Shown one piece after another: positions 46,535 through 58,110 of a stretch of 64,000 bases of DNA. The notes below the pieces were generated by a model, which saw only the letters and a list, made by a program, of their open reading frames with translations, was not told the origin of the DNA and did no database searches. This DNA is from Gigantopelta aegis. Lineage: Eukaryota; Mollusca; Gastropoda; Neomphalida; Peltospiridae. The DNA is taken from the NCBI RefSeq assembly GCF_016097555.1, contig NC_054702.1:72128856-72192855 (forward strand), given 5' to 3'. Numbering within the stretch: position 1 is the first letter of the stretch; every line of letters begins with the position of its first letter. Both the position numbers and the translations under genes were made by a program.

Positions 46535-47312
46535 GGTGTTTTGTATTTGTCAGTGCTCTACAAAGCCAGTTCAAACTTACTCTTCCCTGGTCAGTATAGT
46601 ACAATATTTTAGTCGCCAGCCACTTATATTTAGTAGCCAGCTAATATATTCTTGTAATTAAATCGATTCGCCTGCCATTTTACGGCACATTATTAATGCC
46701 GCAATCGTTATTAGGACCACATTCGAATGAATTTGTGAAGGGGTAATTCCTAGTTGTTAAATACTAATTACAAGTTACTGTTTGTGTCCAGTTCCACTAA
46801 AACAGTGAAGGACTTATTTATTAACTATCATTATCAAATTTCATACCCAATAATTTTATTAAACGAAATTAAGCGAATTACTATTTTAATGGCACTGCTA
46901 AGATATGCATTTAAATTGCAGTACTCATTAAAAGTTAAATAAAAGCATTGTGATAATAATTACCAGGCTTCAACATGTTACTAGTAGTTACCAATCGGCT
47001 ACCTTACTTTTGGTTTAAATAATATTTATTTTCGTCAAATACTGCCTTGCAAATCTGTAAATACTGTTTTGTAAATAGTTGTGTCTTTAAAGCCATCTAA
47101 AGTCAAGTCATGAAAATATAAACATGTTTTCATCCTCCAATGGTGAACACGACTCCCGACGTGATTAAAACAACATTCATGACTGGATGCGTCGTTATTG
47201 TGGGGGGGGGCCCGTTATCACAATAAGCACGACACGATTGGAGCCCAGCATAACGCATATATAAGTCGACATTTAAAATAATTAATGTTTGAGTTTGAAA
47301 CAGACAAGTAAA

Positions 47313-47707
47313 AGTAAAGTTTGTTTTATTTAACGACACCACTAGAGCACATTGATTTTTTATCTTATCATCGGCTATTGGACGTCAAACATATGGTCAT
47401 TCTGACACTGTTTTTAGAGGAAACCCGCTGTCGCCACATAAGCTACTCTTTTTACGACAGGCAGCAAGGGATCTTTTATTTGCGCTTCCCACAGGCAGGA
47501 TAGCAAAAACCATGGCCTTTGTTGAACCAGTTATGGATCACTGGTCGGTGCAAGTGGTTTACACCTACCCAATGAGCCTTGCGGAGCACTCACTCAGGGT
47601 TTGGAGTCGATATCAGGATTAAAAATCCCATGCCTCGACTAGGATCCGAACCCAGTACCTACCAGCCTATAGACCGATGGCCTGCCACGATGCCACCGAG
47701 GCCGGTC
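47313..47707 (-). repeat. tRNA-derived SINE, family A, intact
   Basis: It has the same head (GGCATCGTGGCAGGCCATCG, B-box-like GGTTCGGATCC) and TTTATTTAACGAC-type tail as 14113-14481. The flanks are a perfect 16-bp duplication GAAACAGACAAGTAAA (47297-47312, 47708-47723). It has an internal variant, GGACGTCAAACATATGGTCA, of the type seen in family B tails, so families A and B share a 3' end. Confidence 0.93.
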
Positions 47708-49074
47708 GAAACAGACAAGTAAAGACACACAGTGAATCAACAATCTCATTTTAATACATAAATAAAACCTGGCTCTAAATGGGACAGGACCGACTTGGTC
47801 CAAAACTGAACTGGGGCCGAATTATTTCCAAACGCTTGAAATTCAAGTTAAGGGAGATAACATCATAACGAAGTATTACCGCCCTTAACGTCACCGTTAT
47901 TCATAGTCCGATTAACTTGTCTTAAACTTTTATTTTTCCAACAAACTACCGATAGAAAACATGTTTTATGGAAGATACATTGTTACTGGTCCACTGTGTT
48001 TTCCGACGTCCAGTTTTGTTTACAGATTAAAGTAACATTATTGGACAGTCGCCAACTGGCAAATGTGATTTTATATTGTAGACGCCAGGGAATGTTACTC
48101 GCATTGTAGAGCACTGTTTGTTTCGTCGGTAATAAAAACAGTCTTTAATTAAACACATTGTAATAGATCATGTTGGCATCGATCGATTTTAACTAGTTGC
48201 TTCCAAACGTCTCGAGTGGAGAGTTCCGAGTTTACCAGTGGACATCCGAGTGTATTAGGGCAGAATAAAATAATTCAGTAACAGTAAAGATAATTGCGGA
48301 GTTTTATGACTTAAATTAATTTAATATTATAATTGCTAGTTTTCTGTAAACACTCAACCCTTTGCTGCCACCTAGGGGAGGGGGTAATTTAAAAAAAAAA
48401 AAAAAAATATTTGCTAAATGACGACCAAGTTGGTGTAGTGTGTTATACTTGAACTCAACCTGTGAAAACACTTATTTCAGTTGCCGTGTATAGTTCTCAT
48501 ATAGATTTAGTCTTCTCAAACTGCTTCAATAATGAAGTGGGGGTAGGGGGCTAGTAACTTTCCTCAGCTACTGGGCCAGTGAAAATATTTCCTAATTTCT
48601 ACCACTGAACATTATCATTTCCGTTGTTTTTATAAGGTTATAACAGAGAGAAGCTAGTCACATGAACCACTTCATGTGAACGAAAATGAATACACTAAAT
48701 AATAAAATGTAAGTACTTCTAATTTAAATCAACAAAAAAACGGTTTTAATAGTGAAAAATATGTTGTCGTGTTTAAAAACATGGATGTCACTTTAAAATA
48801 GTGCAAAGAGCCAAGATGCAAATATTACAGTTAAAGGAAACATGACACGAGACCATATTATATCTCATTTTAAAAGCAAAATGATATAAAAATAATATAC
48901 AAATAACTTTATAACAATAAAATACGTGTAGTTAACTTAAAATGAAGAAATTACGCTAATCAGTATCAAAGTACGATTTATGCATATTTATTCGTGAGCG
49001 TTCGGAAAAAAAGGGAAGTGACGTCAGAGCCGCTGTAATCTTCCATTGTTGTTAACTGTTTATATATGGAGTAA

Positions 49075-49266
49075 GGGGCTTACGGTCTTTTCAGTCCAAC
49101 AGTGCTGTACTGCGCGGCCTTTGGGTGTAAAAATAAACAGTTTAAACGATCGGGATTGTCTTTTTATGGTTTTCCAAAGGATTGTATCCGAAGAAAGACG
49201 CATGTATTTTATCGCAAAAGAAAAGATTGGACACCAACACCGCATAGTACTTTGGTATCAGAATAA
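49075..49266 (+). pseudogene. THAP-domain remnant
   Basis: A frame without a start Met reads YCAAFGCKNKQFKRSGLSF then YGFPKD and RKRKDWTPTPHSTL. This is the N-terminal half of a THAP zinc finger (C-x4-C, the FP-K motif, an invariant Trp). In an intact domain the next motif is CSDHF with the third Cys and the His; here it reads VSE and then a stop. A TTTTCAG acceptor-like site at 49088-49094 precedes it. THAP domains occur in host DNA-binding proteins and at the N-terminus of P-element transposases; which of these it came from cannot be told. Confidence 0.75.
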
Positions 49267-49400
49267 TTTACAGCCCGGAGCCCGAACGTTACCCGGAGAC
49301 AAAAACAGTACTCGGTTGCGAATGCCGAGGTGTACATTGTACATATTTGGCACAAAGATACACCTCAGTATGATGTATTTATATATGTTAAAACAAAAAT
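49260..49400. repeat. inverted-repeat arm 1
   Basis: AATTTACAGCCCGGAGCCCG through TACACCTCAGTATGATG is repeated in inverted orientation at 50335-50475 with about 80% identity by eye. A third, partial copy (TTTGGCATGAGGATACATCT) is at 49517-49565 in direct orientation. Confidence 0.75.
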
Positions 49401-50334
49401 GTAGAAAAAAGGATTTTTCATGTTAGGGCTGTAGGCCTACATAAACAAAATCTGTATTCACCGTCCGAAGAAGGAAACGTCAATAAGTAATTAAATATGG
49501 CATATACAAACATGGATTTGGCATGAGGATACATCTCAGTACGATGTATTTAAATATGTTTTTTTTTAAACGTGTAGAAAACAATAATAATTTCAAATAA
49601 TGTTTTTAATCTTCGGGCGGAATACGTCACAAAAACGTTCCTCATCGCCCGAAGCCCCAAAGTAACACGAAGTTCAATACAAAATAAACCACTACTGTCG
49701 GTGTCGAAATAACTATTATGTTTCATCCACGGGCTGACTTGAGAATCGGAGTGTTGTTTTAGTTAATTGGTCCTTTCTTTCCGTGGCCTGCACATGTGAT
49801 TCCTGATTGGCAGGTGTATATTGCAGGGTATCGACCAGGTAAGTGATTACCATGGTCTAGACATACGTACAAAATACGTGCCAGTTTTTTTAAGATCACA
49901 GGGTATTGTGGCGTAACCTGTCGCGACAATGTTAATGGACATTATCAGCCGCCCTGCTTCATTACTGTAAATAATGCTGTAAAACCCTTGATTAAGTAGA
50001 CTTTCCCATCTAAAATTACAAAACTGACCAATTGCGTAGTACCAAAGAAAAGAAAATTATCACTTGGGTATCGTGAGTGGTAGTTTTTACTCTAACGCAC
50101 CCTACCAATAGGCCTAATAATATGCTACTTTTTTATGAGAAAAATACTATAACCCCATTTCGTTCTATTGATGCAAATAGAAATATATTTAGCTTAAAAG
50201 CTGATTATATTCTCAAGTCATTTATGTTGTTTTACAAGAGCGTTTGTTTACACTGTGCATACAGATTTCATTATGTACAGCCCGAACATAAAAAATGCGA
50301 TATTTTCTAAAAAAAAAAAATGTTTGTCCTACAT

Positions 50335-50475
50335 TTATATTTTTTACATATTTAAATATCATCATATCGAGGTGTATCTTTATGCTAAATATAAACAGTA
50401 TACACCTCGGCATTAGCATCCAAGTTTTGGTTTTGTCTCCGGGTTACTTTCGGGATCCGGGCTGTAAATTGGTCG
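50335..50475. repeat. inverted-repeat arm 2
   Basis: This is the complement of 49260-49400. Upstream of it on the minus strand a short frame starts at 50626 (MSVRSQNVFPYQYELL) with an acidic NSDTEEKMDSESEGG stretch, interrupted by one stop. A TGACGTCAGAG motif occurs outside both arms in inverted orientation (49019 and 50733 region). Confidence 0.65.
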
Positions 50476-50992
50476 AACGGTCTGGTCTGGCACCATTGGT
50501 TTCTCCACCCTCCGACTCGCTATCCATTTTTTCTTCAGTATCACTGTTTTAAGTAAATGTGTGTCTTTCTTCATTTACTAACAGCTCATATTGATACGGA
50601 AAAACGTTTTGCGAACGAACACTCATTGTTTTGGTAAGCTGTGCAAGTATTAGATTCTTTATGAGTGGTATGGACTAATGCTTTTAAGTGTAAGGCTTCA
50701 GATCAAGCGACACGTCTCTGACGTCACGGACCTCGTGATTGCCCTGCTCATTAAAGATCGGCAATTTCCGCTAAGAGCTCGTATCTGGGGGGTTTTTATG
50801 GAGATATTTTAAGTAATTAATTATTATAAAAAAAAATTTTTTAGGTGATTCAATTTATAATTAATTGTACATGGTTGGTGCCAAATATAGGTTACGTGAC
50901 ATGTTTCCTTCAAGTACAATTTAAATTTGAAATCAAAATACAGATTTTACTGTCTCTCAAATATCACATTAAAATAACATTACCTTTGGATG

Positions 50993-51117
50993 TTGTATTT
51001 ATTGTGTATGAAGCTAAAGCAAGGGTGCGAAGAGTGACTGTTGTTGACCATACTCCATAGTTACCGAGAGCTCTACATTCACAATAAGATTGATACATCC
51101 TACCCACTTCAAACACC
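50993..51117 (-). other. candidate exon (alternative 5' exon of sushi gene)
   Basis: An open minus-strand stretch has a donor AAAG|GTAATG and a possible acceptor TTTGAAG; both would be phase 1, as in the sushi gene. The encoded peptide VGRMYQSYCECRALGNYG continues with VWSTTVTL. I do not recognise it. It could be an alternative 5' exon, part of another gene, or chance. Confidence 0.22.
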
Positions 51118-51564
51118 GACAAAAACAATTGAATTATTCTCCACAATTGACTTCTTGGTGGGTTTTTTAACTTCAACTTGTTTTAGAAAAAAATTAAATC
51201 TGATTAAAAAAAAAGTGTACATATTTAGTGAAATCTGACAGCAAAATACCGGAAACAATTCAGACTAGAGGGTGCGACAACTTTAGCACCTACCCTTCTC
51301 TCCTGAATCTGCTAGTAATAGCATTATAAACAATTATAAATTAAATTGTACTGCATTATCAATCACTTAAACGTAAAAAAAAACAAATGAAGAAGAAAAC
51401 AAAAACAAAACGTCATAACAAGATAGCAGAAACCTACAATTTTAAGAATTTACAAATCATTACAAATTCAATGCAGCAAGATGATAGATGCTAACAATTT
51501 TGACAAGAAAATAATCGTATCTACATTATATTCATAATGATCCAGTTAAAATGTTTGTTCTTAC

Positions 51565-51720
51565 CCTAATGTCCAGGTAGAATAATAAATAAGTTAATGA
51601 AAAACTAAATTAAAGATGGAAACGACCGTTCCAGCTTAACAATGTCAACAAAACATACACCAAACAGTAGCCATTTTTCATTTTGACGTCATTATCGCAT
51701 TGCGCATGACAGGAACTTCT
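51565..51720 (-). promoter_or_regulatory. candidate first exon / promoter of the sushi gene
   Basis: A minus-strand donor ATTAGG|GTAAGAAC at 51565/51564 would suit a 5' UTR exon joined to the acceptor at 43029. Just upstream are a TGACGTCA-like site (51684-51690, minus: AATGACGTCA) and GCGCAATGCG. The B4GAT1 start lies 470 bp away on the other strand, so the interval 51.7-52.1 kb may serve both genes. Confidence 0.35.
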
Positions 51721-52192
51721 TGACAATAATTAGGAAATAAAACTTCTTACAAACATCAAGGCTACTTTGCCGACTTGGCCCTTTGAATAGATGGAAGTGC
51801 TAGAGTTCGCAATATATTTATTATTCGGGCACTTCGTATGGATCTGTATGGACATGCAATATAGCTTCAGCATTAATAACTTATTGAATTGAGATCAAGT
51901 GCCTCGTTCCACCTGACATCAAAGAAAATATCCGACTGCAGCCACATTTCATTCGCGATCAGTGATTGGCTGTTAGTCAAAGTAGACCGACACATGATGA
52001 AAACGAATCTGTGATGACAATTTACATTGTTGATGGAGTACCTTGCTGAATTTATAATTTGGGTGCACAGCTAGCACTTTGTCATTTTCCACTTCTTTCT
52101 TTATTTCAAGCTAGTTTAAGTGTTGTTTAAATTAAACATGGCTGATATAATGACTGCGAGTTGCAAACTTAAACAAAGACAATGGTAGGCTA

Positions 52193-54272
52193 ATGTTGTT
52201 GATATTTTCATTGTCAATGATGAGGTTCAGACGTTCACTCCGATCATTTAAGTTTGGAAAGCTAATTGTGATATTAGTCATACTTGTGATATTTCTTCAA
52301 ATACTCCACATGATTATGATAGCTCGTTTTGAATCCAAAGACTGGCTGGAAAAAACGAAGCTGCCTCAAAGAGATCGGCGGAAAACCCTATTCTTCAAAT
52401 CTTTGATCAAAAGCATGGAGGCACGGATACGTACTTCCCATCGGCTGGACAATAGTGGCACTTATCATATAATAGACAACATTGTCCTACCTCGTGCAGA
52501 TCGGTCGTCACAAGACGATGAGTTATCTATTGTCACACAGTGTTCTTCAAACCATCTCGACTACCTTGTTCCTTTAACGGGACGGTGGGGTGGTCCCGTT
52601 TCTGTATCGGTATTCACGTTTGACACTGATGTCAATGATGTTCTGTATAACATAGCTTACTATCACTTGTGCAATGAACAAATACGACAATCAACATCTT
52701 TTCATTTGGTGTATCCAATTGATAGAACGCCTGTAAGCATTAACAGCAATTGGACAATCCAAGCAACTTGTGATAAAAAGTTGGATCTGGGAACGACCTT
52801 CGGTAGCAACTACGATATTGGTGGAATCCCCTTTCCCCATAATCTTCTGAGAAACCTAGCAATCAGATACACCAAAACTCCATACGTACTGATGATCGAC
52901 ATAGACATGCTTCCGTCCATTAAGCTTAAACAAAGTTTTCATTCGTTTTTTAAAACCGTCCGAACTGTAGGCACCGAGACACTAAAAACTGCTTTTGTTT
53001 TACCTGCATTTGAAGTTCAAACGGACATTGACGTTCCATCGGAGAAAGCCGAGTTGCTCATCCAGTGGGGTAAAGGCAACGTTCGTCCGTTTTACAGGAC
53101 TGCTTGTTGGAAATGTCAGAAGCAGACACAGTATGAACGGTGGAAGAAGCTGGAGCCCAAGACTAGGTTAGAGGTGGCCTATTCGTTGAGTTGGAAAGAC
53201 CCGTGGGAACCTTTCTTCATCGGAGACAAGTCTCTTCCAGATTACGATGAACGGTTTAAACAATACGGTTTCAACAGAATAAGTCAGGTTGGTGCCTGCG
53301 GTGTAAACATACAAATAGCAGTGGGAAGGGTGGGTGTAGCCGTAGCAAATAAGGGTCTCACCAACCTTGCTCATATTTTAAAGGGCTACATGCACGCCAC
53401 TCTTGACCTTCATAATCTTGATTTTTTTTTTGGTGTGGATGCATTTACAAAATGCGTACCGTAATAATATTTGCCGCTAATCAGAAAGCTTTAAAAACAA
53501 AACCTGTTCTTGTGAACTATTATGTAAACACTAAAAAGAAATTAGTCAGTAATACACATTTTCTCAAATAAAAGTTGGCAGTTACTGGTGTTTCAAAATA
53601 GAATAGCAAACAAAGGACGGGTTGGTGGGGTGGTGGCATCGTCATAGTTTGAGTTTGGAAATTCGGTTGATTTCTTGAACTTACAGCTGAAATTCGAGTA
53701 ATTTTGTATAAACATGCATGTACATGTAATTATCAGGCAATTGGGGCGTCGCGTATAAAGTGAGATGGAAATAAGATTGTAACGCTTAACTTTGGCACAA
53801 GTTCTGAGTGATCATCGGGTAATCCATTGTGTAATAGTTACGATATCGGAGATGTTTCATTACATATAAATTTTACATGTCTGTTTCTCAAGAATGAAAG
53901 AAAGCGTTGCTTACAATCTTTCTGTCAGTCTAAACCAAATATTTATATAAATGAAAAAGTACCGGTCGTACTGTCTACGCCGTCTCGTTTAAATTGACGA
54001 CGAATCTTCGAGTTAATTTAATCAATAATGTTCGTTAGTTATCACTAATACATTTTGTCAAATTATTTATGTTTCAGGTTTGCGAGATGCACATAGCCGG
54101 CTTCCAGTTTTCTGTTTTAAATAACGCTTTTCTTGTGCATCATGGATTCAAGGAGCCGAAAGAATTCCACAAAACAAAGGAGGACGAGCTCAACAAAAAT
54201 CGTCTGCTTTTCCGACGGTTCAAGGAAGAGTTGAAAGTGAAATATCCCGAGTCCGATAGAAGATGCTACTAA
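52193..54272 (+). CDS. B4GAT1: B4GAT1, beta-1,4-glucuronyltransferase 1 (2 exons)
   Basis: Golgi type II membrane enzyme that adds the glucuronic acid primer on the xylose of alpha-dystroglycan so that LARGE can extend matriglycan. Exons 52193-53287 and 54078-54272 join in phase 0 (CAG|GTTGGT donor, TTTCAG acceptor) to 429 residues; human has 415. A short cytoplasmic stretch, a membrane anchor at about 24-43, then the GT49 catalytic domain: [17 protein letters not shown], the metal-binding DID in [12 protein letters not shown] (236-238), [32 protein letters not shown]. Exon 2 gives [20 protein letters not shown] and the ending [10 protein letters not shown]. All match the human protein closely. 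Two more Met codons (residues 9, 10) are alternative starts that would still leave the anchor. Translation continuing past 53287 is intron. Confidence 0.96.
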
Positions 54273-54668
54273 ATGCTAAAACTATTATTATTATTATTAT
54301 TAAAATACGTTTATGAATTGTGTTGATGCATCGGCATCATTTTTTTTATACAACTTTTAAAATGAAAAAAAAAGAGAAGCTTTGATCACTGTTATTGGGG
54401 GGCATGTCGTGTTGCGCTGGATGTATGGTCTGCTTTTTAAATGTCAGTTTGAGTTAACATTTTAACCAATTTGTCATCGATTTCATGGTGCTTCCAGTGA
54501 ATGTGGTCAAGAATGGAATTCTAATGAATCTGCAGTGATGACCATAGACAAAACTCTGTATATGTATAGAAAGAACATTGTGTTATTCTGTCCTTGATAT
54601 TAAGGAGTAAGTCGTACGTATAAAATGTTTTCATTATTTTTTACATGGAAGTCTCTTTGTACTTGTTG

Positions 54669-54674
54669 AATAAA
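54669..54674 (+). terminator. polyadenylation signal of B4GAT1
   Basis: AATAAA about 400 bp after the stop, followed within 30 bp by a T-rich stretch. It is the first clear signal downstream. Confidence 0.6.
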
Positions 54675-54885
54675 TGTGAAAAATATTGAAACACGTATTT
54701 TGTTTTTACTTTTTATTATTATTGTTTTGCCAAGCATCAAGAGGGCAAGTGTGTGTGCGTGCGTGCTTGTGTGCAAGATATGAATGTGGCAGAGAGCATG
54801 AACTTTGGTAAATAGGGTTTTAAATCTTATTTTAAATGGAAGCAAGTGATGCGAGCGATGCTGATTGCAATTATTTCAGTGTTTG

Positions 54886-55178
54886 CATAGGCATACGGGC
54901 TTCCTTTTTTTTTGGGGGGGGGGGGGGGGGGGAGTGTAGGCTGGATCTTGTCCGAATTAACAAAAATGCTCTAATCTGGATAACATCATTTATTCATATT
55001 ATCATTACTACCAAACGGGTATATAAGGTTGCAAACGCATTTTTATGAGGATTACAACTAAGTTTGAGGGTAGAATGATGGAAATACATGATAAAAAGGT
55101 CTCAGGTTAGTACATTTCCCCCCGAATATCTCAAATGTTTGCTCGAATTTGAGGTTCTTTTCCATCACTACGCTTATG
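54886..55178. mobile_element. MITE, diverged copy of the 2162-2483 family
   Basis: The left end CATAGGCATACGGGCTTCC and right end CTACGCTTATG, with ATCTGGATAACA, GGTTGCAAACG and GGTAGAATGATG blocks, occur in the same order as at 2162-2483. A long G run lies near the left end. The flanking 8-mers do not match, so this is an older copy. Confidence 0.8.
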
Positions 55179-55210
55179 ACGAGGTCATTTTCACAGGTAA
55201 TGTATATATA

Positions 55211-56810
55211 CTACTCAAAAGAATTTAAGGGTCAGACGATATTTTCGACATTATTTTCTGAATGTCAATTATATTAGCTAGACCATAATGTCACGCATGG
55301 TATTGTTCCATTTTGACGAAAGTGGGTCTAAGCAACCCATAAATGAATTAAAATCCACTGTCATTGACACTGTCGACTAGTTCTAATGGCGAAAACATGC
55401 TTACATTTGCACGTAAATTAGGGCGAAAGCGAAAGGTCTGCTAAGTGCCCATAACTTGCTTTTTCACAAAGCGCTTCATTTGCACGCTTTGCACGTGTAT
55501 TCCATGTTCCCAATGCTGAATTTCCGTATAATTGGAGCTTGCGTTCGTGTACGGTGCACACGACAAATTCGACAATGGTACGACTTCAGCTGACTATCGA
55601 AGATCGAGGAAGGGCTATTGCTTGGCTTCAGGATGGCAATACGCAAAGAAATGTTGCTCTGAGACTTGGTGTCAGTCAGAGTGTCGTTGGCCGACTGTGG
55701 CAACGGTACCAAGCAACGAATTCTGTTCGAAATCGTCCACGTTAGGGAAGACCCCGAAGCACTACAAATAGAGAGAACCGCTACATCACCAATATGGCTC
55801 TACGTCAACGCACAACCACTGCACGCCGATTACGTGACAATCTGCGGACTGCGACTGGAACTCGAGTGTCTGATCAAACCATACGCAATCGTCTGAGAGC
55901 CAATAATCTACGCTGCCGTCGCCAGGCTGTTCGACCACCACTCCTACCACGTCACAGAACGGCCAGACGTCACTGGTGCACGCTACATCTGCGGTGGCAA
56001 CGTGTTCAGTGGGGTCGAGTGATGTTCACTGATGAGTCCAGGTTTAGTCTTCAGTTCAACGACGGTCGGGTTCGTGTCTACAGTCGTCCTGGGGAGCGCT
56101 TCGCTGACGTTAACATTAGACAACGTCACTGGTTCGGTGGTGGCAGCGTCATGGTGTGGGGCGGCATCTCTATCCACCACAGGACCCCCCTCTATGTGGT
56201 GGATGGCAATCTGAATGGAATCCGCTATCTGAATGAGATTATCCGGCCGTTGGTTCTCCCAGGCTTTCAGCAGATTGGCGGCGGGGCAGTTCTGCAGGAT
56301 GACAATGCCAGACCCCACCGCGCCAGGGTGGTAACGGACTTTCTTAGACAACAAGGTATCGCCAGGATGGATTGGCCAGCATATTCGCCTGACTTGGCCC
56401 CAATAGAGAACGCCTGGGACGAATTCGGCAGGAGAGTTCGGGATAACCATGCCCCTCCGGCCAACCTTCATGATCTGGGTCAACTTCTTATGGCAAAGTG
56501 GCAGGCCATTCCCCAAGAGTTCTTCAGACGTCTGATCAACAGCATGAGGCAACGATGTGTCGAGTGTATTCGCGCCAGGGGTGGATTCACACTATTAAAC
56601 GAATGTTCTAATGTGTAAAATCCATGTTTGACAACCTTCAACTTTGACAGCATGTCATGTGACTTTCTTGTATACAGTGACGTTTATTTGTGGGTTTTTT
56701 GTAAATATAGAACAATAAAAAAAAAAATTGGTGTAGTTTACATCATCAATCTAATACACTCTGAAACTTATTTGGTTATAAATTTTTGACCCTTAAATTC
56801 TTTTGAGTAG
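55211..56810 (+). mobile_element. Tc1-like DNA transposon with perfect 24-bp ends
   Basis: A 1.6-kb element whose ends are exact inverted repeats beginning CTACTCAAAAGAATTTAAGG. TA flanks both sides (55209-55210, 56811-56812). It encodes a transposase on the plus strand with one in-frame stop. The perfect ends suggest recent insertion. Confidence 0.93.
55575..56618 (+). pseudogene. Tc1-like transposase with one in-frame stop
   Basis: From MVRLQLTIEDRGRAIAWL the N-terminal HTH (NVALRLGVSQSVVGRLWQRY) reads through to RNRPR, then a TAG at 55743-55745, then GRPRSTT and on in the same frame to 56618. The family has Ser at this place (RPRSGRPR), so one base change (TCG to TAG) explains the stop. 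The catalytic triad is present: FTDESRF, LQDDNARPH and SPDLAPIENAWDEF, with 34 residues between the last two. The C-terminus is ARGGFTLL plus a short tail instead of RGGHTRY. A downstream Met at 55794 would give a 274-residue protein lacking the first DNA-binding domain. Confidence 0.92.
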
Positions 56811-56814
56811 TATA

Positions 56815-57599
56815 CATTACACCTAGAACTTTTTTAACAGTATTTCGTGCTTGATGGCGATTATTGCACAGGTTATCATATGTATACACATTGCATCTAT
56901 TTAAACCTGACACAGACACCAACAGCTAGGAGCTATTGAATTGCGGGCTTGGTGCCGATCATTGCACAGGTTTTTGATTTGTTCATGGACCATCTTGTGT
57001 GAACGGCAGCATTGCTTGTGTGAAAGATATTTCATTCCTGAAAAGGCAGTGTAGAACTTCGCCGACGTTTGTAGGCCACCGGAATCGTATACTTTACGAG
57101 TAGTCTATACATAAACAATTTGCACCATATTTGAAATAAGACATTTGGTGTTTTTGTCCGGTGGTGTTTTGTTTGTGAGGGTTATATCTGTTGGAGTTTT
57201 GTCCGATGGGTTTTTTGTCTGGATTTTATTAACTGATTTAAAACGAACCCAAGACAATCTGCTGAAGGGTGTCGTGCCGATTTTAGAAACCCTTAACACC
57301 TTTTTTTTTCAAATACCACAAAATGCCAAGATTATCAGGGGAGTAGGCTGAAGCAAATGGTCCGTTTTCAGAACTAAAACATACAGGTTTATACATAAGG
57401 AGTTTCTGGTGCTGCAAAGCAAAATAGAAAAAGAGTTCACTTGGTTCATATTCGACCCCCCCCCCCCACCCCACCCCAAGGTCCAGATCACGCTACGCCC
57501 TGATTAGTATAAATTTGTTTTGGCTGGTAGCGTGTAACATAATCGTAAATGTAATTTTGACCAACATTTTATTACGTCACCTGAACCGAAGGCTTCAGC
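56815..57599. other. non-coding stretch
   Basis: No gene recognised. It includes a short repeated sense of GATTATTGCACAGG / GATCATTGCACAGG (56862 and 56958) about 96 bp apart and C-rich runs near 57457-57477. Confidence 0.4.
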
Positions 57600-57789
57600 G
57601 ACTATATAGATATCCATTTTCGTCCGTCGTCTTTCTTGAACTACTTGACCAATTCCAACCAAATTTTGTGGAAAGCTTCCTTGGCACATGGAGAAACAAA
57701 TGCATAAATTTGGTAATTTACACACACACACACACACACCCACCGGGGCCTGGGAAAGGGCCCAAAAGGGGCAAATTAAACGAATTAAA

Positions 57790-58110
57790 GGCGCAGACCG
57801 TAGGTTCAACCCTAGAAAATGTACACTAAGTTAAGTTAATCTACAAACCTGCAACACGTTTGGATAAAAATATATCAGAGAGAAGTTAAAAATATGTCAT
57901 GTTTAAACGAAGAAATATTGTCTAAAAATAACTAGTTTGTTTAGATAGCCATTACTTTTCAGACGAACGTACGTTTTTAAAATGATGAAAAACGCATTTT
58001 GGGATATTACAAAAATCCGAATGACCAAGAACCACTTCAGATGTTTGAAAATTAATATTCTAAATAATAAAATGTAAGTACTACACATTTAAATTATCAA
58101 AAACTTTAAA
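57790..58110. repeat. TTAA-family fragment inside the tandem repeat
   Basis: It starts at a TTAAAGGCGCAGACC border and has AATCTACAAACCTGCAACAC, AACCACTTCA and ATAAAATGTAAGTACT blocks shared with 19904-20711 and 48660-48740. The right border is not clear. Confidence 0.5.

Larger units (their letters stand above)
45480..48607. mobile_element. 3.1-kb hAT-like element nested in copy 2
   Basis: Inverted ends CAGGGATAGAA and CAGTGGTAGAA bound the insert. The flanks are AACAC (45475-45479) and AACAT (48608-48612), and joining the flanks restores colinearity with copy 1 at 16617-16640, which confirms the borders. Inside are a TTTCCAGG-rich repeat block (45950-46120), a TG microsatellite, and an intact SINE (47313-47707). 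No transposase frame is visible. Confidence 0.8.
44962..48637. mobile_element. hAT-like element copy 2, interrupted and truncated
   Basis: The left end CAGTATTCTCGCTGAGTGAA and the next ~515 bp match the element at 16087-17283. The match stops at 45479, resumes at 48613 after a 3.1-kb inserted element, then fades near 48637; the right terminus is lost. The copy is older and more diverged than copy 1. Confidence 0.75.

Noticed and set aside
49046-49426. 126-residue plus-strand frame
   Set aside because: It overlaps the THAP remnant in another frame and runs into the dispersed repeat arm; its composition is not protein-like. The THAP-like peptide is in a different frame.
53288-53464. Extension of the B4GAT1 frame beyond FNRISQ
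   Set aside because: It starts at a GTTGGT donor, loses similarity to B4GAT1, and exon 2 at 54078 continues the family sequence exactly.
55983-56552. 189-residue minus-strand frame
   Set aside because: Antisense of the Tc1 transposase; no family features of its own.
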